DNA from: an uncultured Oscillospiraceae bacterium | GTDB lineage: Bacteria; Bacillota; Clostridia; Oscillospirales; Oscillospiraceae | Assembly: GCA_910588135.1 (NCBI GenBank) | Contig: CAJUOT010000003.1 | Location: 26,358-90,357, forward strand | Length of the DNA: 64,000 nt | Direction: 5' to 3' | In this document: positions 31,931-39,896 of the stretch, piece by piece | Layout: every line of letters begins with the position of its first letter | Position numbering within the stretch: position 1 is the first letter of the stretch | Made by a program: the position numbers and the translations under genes | The notes under the pieces: model-generated | What the model saw: only the letters and a program-made list of their open reading frames with translations | Databases searched by the model: none | What the model was told of the DNA's origin: nothing

Positions 31931-33589
31931 ATGAATATGAAAAGAGTAGTTTCCGGCGCTCTGTGCGCGGCTTTAGGCCTGGGCCTGCTGTCCGGCTGCG
32001 GCCTGGGCAGGGTGGGCAGCGTCAACAACGGCGAGGTGAATCTGAACACCGACCAGACCGAGTTCCACGTGGTCAGCGGCATCTCCTCCCTGTCCTCCGG
32101 CTACGACGACAACCCCGTCCTCAACGAGATGGCCCAGGCAGCGGGGATCAAGATCGACTGGGAGGTCATGAGCGACTCCCTGGGCGAGCAGGTGAACATC
32201 CGCATCACCGGCGGCGACCTGCCCGACGCCTTCCAGGCCGTGGGCTTCTCCAACTACGACCTGGCCCGGTACGGCCGGGGCGGCACCTTCCTGGACCTGA
32301 CCCCCTACATCACCCCGGAGATCATGCCCAACCTCTATCAAATCCTGGAGGAGCACCCCTCCATCCGGGCCGCCATCACCCAGGATGACGGCGGCATTTA
32401 CGGCCTGCCCGCCGCCGAGATGATGGGCACCGGCGTGGTCGGCGCGGAGGACGACATCTCCATCCACAGCATACAGCAGTTCTCCATGATCAACAAGCGC
32501 TGGCTGGACGACCTGGGCCTGCCGGTGCCCGAGACGGTGGAGGAGCTGAAAGCGGCCCTCCAGGCCTTCAAGGACAACGATATGTCCCACAAGGTGTACG
32601 GCAACGATCCCGGCACCACCATCCCCATGACTTTCGGCTTTGACCAGTGGTGCTGGGGACAGAACATCTTCTACACCCCCTTTGGCGTCACCAACTGGTC
32701 GGACGTGTGCATGGACCTGCGGCTCACCAAGGACAAACAGGTGGTATTCGACTGCGTCAGCGACGCGTACCGCGACGCCGTCGCCTATTACCACGACTGG
32801 TATGAGCAGGGCCTCATCGACGTAGAGGTGTTCAGCCAGGACCAGACCCAGTACATCTCCAAGTGCACCCAGGGCTACGTGGGGGTGGCCACCTGGTGGG
32901 AGATCAACGAGCTGACCGGCGACTATTCCGGCGACTACGTCTACCTGCCCCCGCTGAAGGGGCCCGACGGCAAATGCACCGTCACCCTGAAATCTGCGGG
33001 CAGCGCGGTGAACTCCGGCCAGCTGTCCATCACCGCCGACTGCAAGAGCCCCATCAACCTGTTGAAGTTCTACGACCAGTGGTATACCGGCGAGAACGTG
33101 ATGCAGCTCCAGTACGGCCCCATCGGCGTGTACTTCACCGGCCAGGACGAGAAGGGGAAGTGGGAGTCTATCACCGACGAGGAGGCCCAGGCCCGGTTCG
33201 GCAAGAGCTCCGGCGAGCTGAAAAGCGCCAACGAGGTGGCCGGGCCCAAGCTCATCCTGTCCGATTACTACAACAACGTGTTCTATCTGGAGGCCCGGGC
33301 CGTCCAGCGCCTGGAGGACCTGGAGAGCTTCTGGTTCAACTACGTGGACGACAAGACCATTTACCCCGTGGACTGCGTGTTCACCAGCGAGGAGCTGGAC
33401 ACCATCGACCTGTACCGCACCGACTTTGAGAACGCCGTGAAGGAGCAGGAGGCCCTGTGGCTCCGGGACGGCGGTCCCGACAGCGGGGAGTGGGAGGCGT
33501 ACAAGGAGTACCTGTCCAAAAAGTGCGGCATGGATAAGCTGATCGAGGCTTACCAGGGCGCCTACGAGCGGTACGCCGCGGCGGAGTAA
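31931..33589 (+). CDS. Sugar ABC transporter solute-binding lipoprotein (LipO/YtcQ type)
   Basis: The 552-residue protein starts with a lipoprotein signal (LGLLSGC, Cys 23) and has the long extracellular-solute-binding family 1 architecture of the LipO type (LNEMAQAAGIKIDWEVM, GDLPDAFQAVGF, the INKRWLDDLGLPVPETVEEL segment region). Start 31931 follows AAAGGAG by 9 bases; the frame is open far upstream but that overlaps the permease genes. With the GH32 and fructokinase genes next door it probably binds fructo-oligosaccharides. Confidence 0.9.
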   Translation: MNMKRVVSGALCAALGLGLLSGCGLGRVGSVNNGEVNLNTDQTEFHVVSGISSLSSGYDDNPVLNEMAQAAGIKIDWEVMSDSLGEQVNIRITGGDLPDAFQAVGFSNYDLARYGRGGTFLDLTPYITPEIMPNLYQILEEHPSIRAAITQDDGGIYGLPAAEMMGTGVVGAEDDISIHSIQQFSMINKRWLDDLGLPVPETVEELKAALQAFKDNDMSHKVYGNDPGTTIPMTFGFDQWCWGQNIFYTPFGVTNWSDVCMDLRLTKDKQVVFDCVSDAYRDAVAYYHDWYEQGLIDVEVFSQDQTQYISKCTQGYVGVATWWEINELTGDYSGDYVYLPPLKGPDGKCTVTLKSAGSAVNSGQLSITADCKSPINLLKFYDQWYTGENVMQLQYGPIGVYFTGQDEKGKWESITDEEAQARFGKSSGELKSANEVAGPKLILSDYYNNVFYLEARAVQRLEDLESFWFNYVDDKTIYPVDCVFTSEELDTIDLYRTDFENAVKEQEALWLRDGGPDSGEWEAYKEYLSKKCGMDKLIEAYQGAYERYAAAE

Positions 33590-33607
33590 AACACCCGCGC
33601 GTATAGG

Positions 33608-33635
33608 AAAAGGGGCGGCTCATGCCGCCCCTTTT
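33608..33635 (+). terminator. Terminator of the permease operon
   Basis: A 12-base perfect stem AAAAGGGGCGGC / GCCGCCCCTTTT with a TCAT loop, ending in TTTTC, follows the binding-protein gene by 19 bases. Confidence 0.88.
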
Positions 33636-33649
33636 CCCGAAAGATGCTC

Positions 33650-33678
33650 TTGCCATTTCCCCGCCCCCAAATTATAAT
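33650..33678 (+). promoter_or_regulatory. Promoter for the GH32 and fructokinase genes
   Basis: TTGCCA (33650-33655) and perfect TATAAT (33673-33678) with a 17-base spacer lie directly after the terminator, so the enzymes are transcribed apart from the transporter. Confidence 0.8.
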
Positions 33679-33711
33679 GGACCGTAGAGACGGTCAAGGA
33701 GGATGCACACC

Positions 33712-35211
33712 ATGACCAGCAAAGCCCTGCAAAAGTCCCGGGACTTTGAGGCCCGGTACGGCCCCCACATCCCGGACAGCGAACGCCCCGCCTTTCACGC
33801 CACCCCCACCATCGGCTGGATGAACGACCCCAACGGCTTCTCCTTCTACCGGGGGGAGTGCCACCTGTTCTACCAGTACCACCCCTACTCCATCGAGTGG
33901 GGCCCCATGCACTGGGGGCACCTCAGGACAAAGGACTTCATCCGCTGGGAGCGGCTGCCCTGCGCCCTGGCCCCGGACGAGGCGTATGACGCCTCTGGCT
34001 GCTTCTCCGGCGGGGCGGCGGAGCTGCCCGACGGGCGGCAGCTGCTGCTGTACACCGGTGTCCAGCGCCACCGCAGCGCCGAGGGCTTTTTGGAGGATGT
34101 GCAGACCCAGTGCGCAGCCATCGGGGACGGGGTGAACTATGAGAAATACTCCCTCAACCCGGTGCTGGACGGCAGGGACCTGCCCCAGGGGGGCAGCACC
34201 ATCGACTTCCGGGACCCCAAGGTGTGGCGGGACAGAGACGGAACGTTTTACGCCGCCATCGGCAACCGCACCGGGGATGGCAGCGGGGCCATCCTGCTCT
34301 ATCAGAGCGCGGACGGTTTGAAGTGGGACTTTGTCCGCACCCTGGACCGCTGCCACAACCAGTACGGGAAAATGTGGGAGTGCCCGGATTTCTTTCAGCT
34401 GGACGGCAAGCAGATCATTCTCACCAGCCCCCAGGACATGACCCCCATCGGCCTGGAATTCCACGCGGGCAACGGCACCCTGTGTCTCATGGGCAGCTAT
34501 GACCCCGAGAAAGGCTTCACCCGGGAGCGGGTGCAGGCCATCGACTACGGACTGGACTTCTACGCCCCCCAGACGCTGGAGGCCCCCGACGGGCGGCGGA
34601 TCATGATCGCCTGGATGCAGAACTGGGACACGGTGGGCGGCAAACCCTTCCACTGCCGCTGGTTCGGGCAGATGACCCTGCCCCGGGAGCTGTCTGTGGA
34701 GAACGGGCGGCTGTACCAGCGCCCAGTGCGGGAGCTGATCGCCTACCGGCGCAATCCGGTGGTCCACCACCACATTCTGGTCAGCGGGGAGACCAACCTG
34801 CCCGGCATCCAGGGCCGGACGCTGGACATGACCGTCACCATAAGACCCATGGGGGAGGGCTCTTACCGGTGGTTCCGCCTGCACGTGGCCAAGGACGGCC
34901 GGCACGACACCATCATCCGCTACAAGCCGGACGAGAGCACCGTAAAGATCGACCGCTGCCGCAGCGGCCTGCCCCGGGACATCGTCAACACCCGCAGCTT
35001 CCTGGTGCGGCCCCGGGGCGGGGAGCTCAAGCTCCGGGTGATCCTGGACCGGTTCAGCGTGGAGGTGTTCGTCAACGACGGCGAGGCCGCGGCCAGCGCG
35101 GTGATCTACACCCCCCGGGAGGCGGACGCCATCACCTTTGAGGCGGACGGCCAGACGCTGATTGATGTGGAGAAATACGACCTGATTTTTGACAAAAATG
35201 AGGAGGCCTGA
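33712..35211 (+). CDS. Glycoside hydrolase family 32 protein (beta-fructosidase/sucrose-6-phosphate hydrolase type)
   Basis: The 499-residue enzyme has the GH32 signatures: WMNDPNG with nucleophile D39, FYQYHP, the RDP motif (DFRDPKVW) and the EC acid/base motif (MWECPDFF), plus a C-terminal beta-sandwich (ILDRFSVEVFVNDGEAAASAVIYTP). No signal peptide, so it acts on imported oligosaccharides in the cytoplasm, releasing fructose for the fructokinase encoded next. ATG 33712 was chosen since AAGGAGG ends 9 bases before it; the ATG at 33703 abuts that site. Confidence 0.94.
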   Translation: MTSKALQKSRDFEARYGPHIPDSERPAFHATPTIGWMNDPNGFSFYRGECHLFYQYHPYSIEWGPMHWGHLRTKDFIRWERLPCALAPDEAYDASGCFSGGAAELPDGRQLLLYTGVQRHRSAEGFLEDVQTQCAAIGDGVNYEKYSLNPVLDGRDLPQGGSTIDFRDPKVWRDRDGTFYAAIGNRTGDGSGAILLYQSADGLKWDFVRTLDRCHNQYGKMWECPDFFQLDGKQIILTSPQDMTPIGLEFHAGNGTLCLMGSYDPEKGFTRERVQAIDYGLDFYAPQTLEAPDGRRIMIAWMQNWDTVGGKPFHCRWFGQMTLPRELSVENGRLYQRPVRELIAYRRNPVVHHHILVSGETNLPGIQGRTLDMTVTIRPMGEGSYRWFRLHVAKDGRHDTIIRYKPDESTVKIDRCRSGLPRDIVNTRSFLVRPRGGELKLRVILDRFSVEVFVNDGEAAASAVIYTPREADAITFEADGQTLIDVEKYDLIFDKNEEA

Positions 35212-35214
35212 ACC

Positions 35215-36177
35215 ATGCCGGAAAAACTATTTGACGTAACCGCCCTGGGGGAGCTTTTGATCGACTTCACAGAGAACGGGTTGAGCGGGCAGGGAAATAC
35301 CCTGTTCGAGGCCAACCCCGGCGGGGCCCCCTGCAACGTGCTGGCCATGCTGAAGAAGCTGGGCCGCTCCTGCGCCTTCGTGGGCAAGGTGGGAGAGGAT
35401 CTGTTCGGCCGTCTGCTCCACGACGTGGCGTCGGAGGCGGGCATCTGCATGGACCACCTGATCTTTGACCGGGACGCCCGCACCACCCTGGCCTTCGTCA
35501 AGACCTTTGAAAACGGCGACCGGGATTTCTCCTTCTACCGCAGCCCCGGCGCGGACATGATGCTCCGTGAGGACGAGCTGCCCCTTGACGTGATCTCCGG
35601 CAGCCGCGTCTTCCACTTCGGCACCCTGTCCATGACCCACGAGGGGGTGCGGAAGGCCACCTGCAAGGCCATCGACGCCGCCAGGGCGGGCGGTGCGCTC
35701 ATCTCCTTCGACCCGAACCTGCGCCCGCCGCTGTGGACCAGCCTGGACGAGGCCAAAAGGCAGGTCGAATACGGCCTGACCCGGTGCGATGTATTGAAAA
35801 TCGCCGATAATGAGTTGGAGTTCATGACCGGCCAGACGGAGTTCGACAGGGGCGCGGCCCTCCTGCGGGGCCGCTATCCCAACATCAAGCTGTTTAACGT
35901 CACCGCCGGGGCGGAGGGCAGCTACTCCTACTATGAGGACAAGCGGGTGTTTGTCCCCGCCTGCAAGCTGGGGGGAACCATTGAGACCACCGGGGCGGGG
36001 GACACCTTCTGCGCCTGCGTGCTGAATTTTGTGCTGGAGCGCGGGCTGGAGGGGCTCACCGAAGCTGACCTGACGGAAATGCTCCGCTTCGCCAACACGG
36101 CGGCCTATCTGGTGACCACCCGGAAGGGAGCCATCCGCTCCATGCCCGAACGGGCGGAGGTGGAAGCCCTATTATAA
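35215..36177 (+). CDS. Fructokinase, PfkB family carbohydrate kinase
   Basis: The 320-residue kinase has the two PfkB signatures: GGAPCNVLAMLKKLG near residue 40 and the catalytic ETTGAGDTFCACVLNFVL with the GAGD base. GELLIDFTENG at the start and the FDPNLRPPLW segment are typical of bacterial fructokinases. It starts three bases after the GH32 stop and converts released fructose to fructose-6-phosphate. Confidence 0.92.
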   Translation: MPEKLFDVTALGELLIDFTENGLSGQGNTLFEANPGGAPCNVLAMLKKLGRSCAFVGKVGEDLFGRLLHDVASEAGICMDHLIFDRDARTTLAFVKTFENGDRDFSFYRSPGADMMLREDELPLDVISGSRVFHFGTLSMTHEGVRKATCKAIDAARAGGALISFDPNLRPPLWTSLDEAKRQVEYGLTRCDVLKIADNELEFMTGQTEFDRGAALLRGRYPNIKLFNVTAGAEGSYSYYEDKRVFVPACKLGGTIETTGAGDTFCACVLNFVLERGLEGLTEADLTEMLRFANTAAYLVTTRKGAIRSMPERAEVEALL

Positions 36178-36523
36178 CAGGGCCAAAAAGAATCCGCCCA
36201 AAAGTCGAGAATTTACACAAAAAGCACCCAAACCGTCAGGTTTGAGTGGAAAATCTTGGCGGATGCTACAGAACTCAAGTCTGCGATCTCTTGCGTGCGA
36301 AAATTCGGGTGAACATCACCCCGGCGCTTTCGTACCTGTTTGGCGCTGTTTGGCCGGGACGGGGCCGCTCTTTGGAGCGGCCCCGTCCATTGTTTCCGTC
36401 CGCTCGTCTCGCCGAGTGGGCCGAAGGACATCCCTGCCGCCTTCATCATATTGGGGAAGCGCAAGCTGCTTGGTGCGCGCCGGACAGCAGGTTGACTGCG
36501 GCGAATTTTTTCTGAGCCCAGCT
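36178..36523 (+). other. Gene-free stretch with a strong terminator-like hairpin
   Basis: No convincing gene is seen. A 14-base perfect stem (GGACGGGGCCGCTC, 36357-36370 / 36375-36388) with a TTTG loop is followed by ATTGTTTCC and probably ends the fructokinase transcript. The first 150 bases are less GC-rich than the surroundings, and on the minus strand their frame reads without stops through HPNFRTQEIADLSSVASAK, which looks like a piece of a dispersed repeat or gene remnant rather than a functional ORF. Confidence 0.5.
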
Positions 36524-37639
36524 TTACGCCACCCTGGTGCCGGAGGTCTCTCCTTGAACCACCCGCCACGCCCGGGCAAACGCGTATTCGCTGATTGGCT
36601 CAGGCCCGGTCAAATCATTTTCAGAAATCAGCCCCTTTTGCAGCCCCCAGGCGACGCTGTCCCTGGCCCACGGCGAGACATGGCTGAAATCGGCACCGCC
36701 GTTGCCTGCGGCGGGGCGGCCCGCATAACGGTGCAGGATCACCATGGCCTGCTCAACGGTCAAGCTGTCCTCCGGGCCAAAGCGGCCGGAACCATACCCC
36801 GTCACAAGTCCGGCCTCCTCCGCCCAGCCAATCGCGTTCCGGCAGGGATGGTCCCCGCCCACATCGGCAAAGGACGGCGCCTGGTATGCCGCTGGCCGCG
36901 CGTCGTCATACATCCGCTGAATGGCGGCGGCGCGGGTGATGGACCGATCTTCTTTTTCCACCCAGGCCAGCGTGATATCGTCCAGATAATAGGAGCTGGC
37001 GGCCTCAAACCCGGAATCGGTGCCGAGAAGCAGATAGGCCCGGCCCTCCGCGTCCGCCTTTGCCAGCATGGTGAACGCGAACGTCTTCCACTCGTACTCC
37101 CCGGGGCGGGCAGCCTCCTCCTTTTCCAAATCACCCAAAACCAGCAAATCACAGCCGCCAACCGCTTGATTGCCCTTGTGGATGTTCAGGCGGTATTGGC
37201 CCAGTTCGTCCACAGTGCGCCGGGGCCGTGCGGTGGTAACGCCCCCCTTGACAAACACGGACGCGCCGGGGGAACCGCCCACGCCGATCATGCCGCCGTC
37301 CACATTGGTGGCCAGCCGGAAGGTCACATGAAATTCGTACAGCTGTCCGGGCTTCAGCCCGGACAATTCTTTGTAATAACCCATGAACAGGTCATCGCTG
37401 TGGTTATTCCCCGAGAGAAACAGCCCTTTCCCGCCCCCCGTCGGGAGGTCCGCCCACCCATGCCTCAGCTCGTAGAAGTCATCCACGCCGTCCCCGGCGG
37501 GATAATCCGCGAAAATCGGCGTAAATCCGGCGTCGTCTTTCTCAAAATCAAAGGTAACGGCCGGTTCCGCGGCGTAAGCCGTGGAACTTAACAGCGCGGC
37601 GGCCAGCAGGGCGGCACACGCCCGTCTCATACGTTTCAT
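36524..37639 (-). CDS. Exported protein with S-layer homology domains
   Basis: The 371-residue product has a signal peptide (cleavage after AYA, about residue 20), an N-terminal beta-sandwich of carbohydrate-binding type (about 21-215, ending YYLDDITLAWVE) and a C-terminal SLH region: SFADVGGDHPCRNAIGWAEE, AGLVTGYGSGRFGPEDSLTVEQAM and FSHVSPWARDSVAWGLQKGL. It would be anchored to cell-wall polymers. ATG 37639 was chosen because the signal peptide begins there. It closes a leftward operon with sigma and anti-sigma-like genes. Confidence 0.85.
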   Translation of the reverse strand: MKRMRRACAALLAAALLSSTAYAAEPAVTFDFEKDDAGFTPIFADYPAGDGVDDFYELRHGWADLPTGGGKGLFLSGNNHSDDLFMGYYKELSGLKPGQLYEFHVTFRLATNVDGGMIGVGGSPGASVFVKGGVTTARPRRTVDELGQYRLNIHKGNQAVGGCDLLVLGDLEKEEAARPGEYEWKTFAFTMLAKADAEGRAYLLLGTDSGFEAASSYYLDDITLAWVEKEDRSITRAAAIQRMYDDARPAAYQAPSFADVGGDHPCRNAIGWAEEAGLVTGYGSGRFGPEDSLTVEQAMVILHRYAGRPAAGNGGADFSHVSPWARDSVAWGLQKGLISENDLTGPEPISEYAFARAWRVVQGETSGTRVA

Positions 37640-37644
37640 ATGCG

Positions 37645-38298
37645 TTATCCCCCTGTCAACTGCCCCGCGATGGCGGTGAATTCCTCCTTGTCCAGCCCCT
37701 CCGCCGACAGGCAGACCGTTGTGCCGTGCCGCTCCCACCGGGCCTCCAGCAGTAAATACCCCGGAATGGAGCTGTCCTGGGTCAGCACGACAGAATTGCC
37801 ATGAATGCGGGACGCCCTCGCGCCGTCCGCCGCCGGGGCCGTGGAGGAGACGCGGGACAGCGTCACCGTCACTGCGCGGTTCCCGTCCGCGCTCTCATAG
37901 CGTACCTGATTGAAGTCATGGACAACAGCGCCGCCGTCGTCCACATAAAGGGCGGCGCCAGTGTGAACCTGACGCAGATCATCCCCCAAGACATCCGGCA
38001 GGGGATCGAGCTGATAGTATTCCGCCAGCTCCGCTTCCGTCCGCTCCCGCAGCGTGCTCCCGGCGGGGATCAGGAGCTTGGAGTTGGAGACCGCGCCCAC
38101 CGCGCCCTCGTTCCAGACAACGGGGGCGTTAAAAATATAAACCCACGCGCCGCCAAGAACCAGGCAGACACAGGCTGCGGCGGCCAGCGCCCACTGTCCC
38201 ACGGCGAACCGCTTTTTTCTCACGGGCTGTTCCCCGGCGGCGAGGATCAGACCGTCGTCGATCTGCCCGATGGTTTGATAAAACTCCTTTGCGTTCAT
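37645..38298 (-). CDS. Membrane-anchored anti-sigma-like protein (DUF4367-like)
   Basis: The 217-residue protein has a cytoplasmic N-terminus of about 30 residues, one membrane helix (AVGQWALAAAACVCLVLGGAW region) and an extracellular domain with GNSVVLTQDSSIPGYLLLEARWERHGT. Its ATG overlaps the sigma factor stop (ATGA), the standard arrangement for a sigma/anti-sigma pair. The MNAKEFYQTIGQIDDGLI N-terminus is typical of Clostridia anti-sigma proteins of this kind. Role inferred from position and topology. Confidence 0.78.
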   Translation of the reverse strand: MNAKEFYQTIGQIDDGLILAAGEQPVRKKRFAVGQWALAAAACVCLVLGGAWVYIFNAPVVWNEGAVGAVSNSKLLIPAGSTLRERTEAELAEYYQLDPLPDVLGDDLRQVHTGAALYVDDGGAVVHDFNQVRYESADGNRAVTVTLSRVSSTAPAADGARASRIHGNSVVLTQDSSIPGYLLLEARWERHGTTVCLSAEGLDKEEFTAIAGQLTGG

Positions 38299-38852
38299 AG
38301 GATGAAGCCCTCCTTCTCCAGATACTCCCGCAGTCTGCCGCGGACGCGGAACAGCTGGGATTTGACCTTGCTCTCCCCCATGCCGTACCGCGCCGCCAGC
38401 TGCCGGATAGAGTCGGAATACCAGTACCGCCGGACGAACAGGTTGCGGGGCTCCTCGTCCAGCCCCCGCAGGAACGCCGAGATCGCGGCGGCCAGCTCCG
38501 CGCCCTCGTACTGCCGCTCCACCGAACCGGAGGCGGGCAGGCACTCCTCCAGCTCGGACAGCTGAAGGGTGAACTCCGCGCTGCGCTTTCGCGCGGTCAA
38601 GTAGTCGTACCGGTTCAGCGCCAGACAGCGGGTGATCCGCCCCAGATAGGGCAGGAGCTTTTCCGGGCGGTCCGGCGGCAGCTGGTTCCACGCGGAGAGA
38701 TAGGTGTCATTGACGCACTCCTCCGCCTCCTGGCGCAGGCGGAGGATATTCACGGCCAGCTTCATGAGATACCGCCCGTATTTCCCCATGGTGTGGGCGA
38801 TGGCCTCCTCCGAGCGGTTCCAGTAGAGGGCGACGATCTCGGCGTCCGTCAT
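38295..38852 (-). CDS. ECF-type RNA polymerase sigma factor
   Basis: The 185-residue protein has sigma region 2 (AEECVNDTYLSAWNQLPPD, the E-C-V-N-D-T-Y-L form common in Clostridia) and sigma region 4 (YSDSIRQLAARYGMGESKVKSQLFRVRGRL). The ATG at 38852 has AAGGAGG six bases upstream. It sits ahead of its probable anti-sigma gene and an SLH-domain gene and after a small lipoprotein gene; a cell-envelope response is the likely role. Confidence 0.9.
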   Translation of the reverse strand: MTDAEIVALYWNRSEEAIAHTMGKYGRYLMKLAVNILRLRQEAEECVNDTYLSAWNQLPPDRPEKLLPYLGRITRCLALNRYDYLTARKRSAEFTLQLSELEECLPASGSVERQYEGAELAAAISAFLRGLDEEPRNLFVRRYWYSDSIRQLAARYGMGESKVKSQLFRVRGRLREYLEKEGFIL

Positions 38853-38915
38853 GGCGGGCCTCCTTCCAGCGCGGCATAGTCCCCGGAACACCCGGAGACT
38901 ATGCCGTCCTTGATT

Positions 38916-39491
38916 TTAAAGGGCGGTAATGAGGATGGACAGCGCGGCGATCTCGCTGCCCTCTGGATTTTCCGCATAGCCCTGGATGTAGTCGCCCGCG
39001 GTGACCTGGGCGGGGCTGCCGTCGGGAGCGAACACGTTGGCGCCGCCGGTGAGCACCACCCTGCCGTCCTCCAGCGCCGCCCGGCCGTCCTCCACGGCGG
39101 TGACCCGTCCCTCGAAGTTCACGGCCAGCTTGCCGCCCTTGCCGCCGGTGGGCGCGGCATTGGTCCAGATGCGATTGGCCGTCACCTTCTCGGCGTCAGG
39201 GTCGCCCGCGGTGTAGCCCTGGATCAGGTTGCCCACCGCGATGTCTCGGCTGACCGCGCGACCGCCGTCCGGGTCGGCGGCGAACTCCGTCTGATCCGTG
39301 ATGAGAACCACCTTGCCGCTGTCCAGCGTGACGGTTCCCTCATCCACGGCGGTGACCACGCCCTCGATGTTGATGACCGGCTTTTGCGCGGCGTTACCCT
39401 TGGGGGTGTCCGCGGCCCCCGTGGAACAGCCCGTCAGCAGGGAAGCGGCCAGCAGGGAAATGGCGCCGAGGGTGCAAAGTGTCTTTTTCAT
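38916..39491 (-). CDS. Lipoprotein with two OB-like repeats (DUF5666-like)
   Basis: The 191-residue product has a lipoprotein signal (SLLTGC, Cys 20) and two similar segments of about 65 residues: IEGVVTAVDEGTVTLDSGKVVL...GNLIQGYTAGDP and FEGRVTAVEDGRAALEDGRVVL...GDYIQGYAENP. Such five-strand repeats resemble the DUF5666 fold. It is the first gene of the leftward sigma-factor operon. Molecular role unknown. Confidence 0.78.
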   Translation of the reverse strand: MKKTLCTLGAISLLAASLLTGCSTGAADTPKGNAAQKPVINIEGVVTAVDEGTVTLDSGKVVLITDQTEFAADPDGGRAVSRDIAVGNLIQGYTAGDPDAEKVTANRIWTNAAPTGGKGGKLAVNFEGRVTAVEDGRAALEDGRVVLTGGANVFAPDGSPAQVTAGDYIQGYAENPEGSEIAALSILITAL

Positions 39492-39896
39492 CGTTCGTTC
39501 CTCCATGTCTGTGATAATATAGTCAGCGCACAGGCTTTGCCGGACAGGTTGAAAAGGACTTCTTTTCAACCGCGTCAACTATAAGGCGTTCTGCCTTTCA
39601 CCTGACAAGTAAGAAAACAGACCGGTTCGTTGCATAGCTTGAAAAATATTTGTGCGGGTTTGGTTTTTGCGGCCCATTCGTCACAGGCGGCTTGATGTAG
39701 CATAAAACGAATCCGGTTGTTTGTCAATAAACACCTCCGGTATGCCGCGCCCGGAGCGCGGCGCGGGTCTGCACGGTCATATAAAAAAACGACACCTCTT
39801 TAAAATCCGCCCCATTTCCGTGTGTCCGGCGCTTTGGTATGATGAACCCATCAAGCCGAGACCGACTCGGACACAGATTTGGAAGGAGCAGTAGAC
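39492..39896 (+). promoter_or_regulatory. Divergent intergenic region: inverted repeat, operator-like element and promoter of the beta-glucan transport operon
   Basis: No gene is seen. GGTTGAAAAG-GACTT-CTTTTCAACC (39547-39571) is a perfect 10-base inverted repeat near the sigma operon start. A GC hairpin CCGCGC-CCGGA-GCGCGG lies near 39743-39760. GACACCTC-N2-TAAAATC-N-GCCC (39791-39812) precedes a -10 box TATGAT (39838-39843) with a poor -35 (TTTCCG). The same element, at the same distance, stands before the GH94 gene at 48276, pointing to an activator such as the YesN-type regulator. Confidence 0.6.

Noticed and set aside
30818..33589. A 923-codon open frame starting inside the first permease and ending with the binding lipoprotein
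   Set aside because: The first 370 codons overlap both permease genes in another frame and are compositionally out-of-frame; the lipoprotein signal and ribosome site set the true start at 31931.
33703..33711. ATG at 33703 as start of the GH32 gene
   Set aside because: It directly abuts the AAGGAGG site; the ATG at 33712 has the proper spacing of 9 bases.
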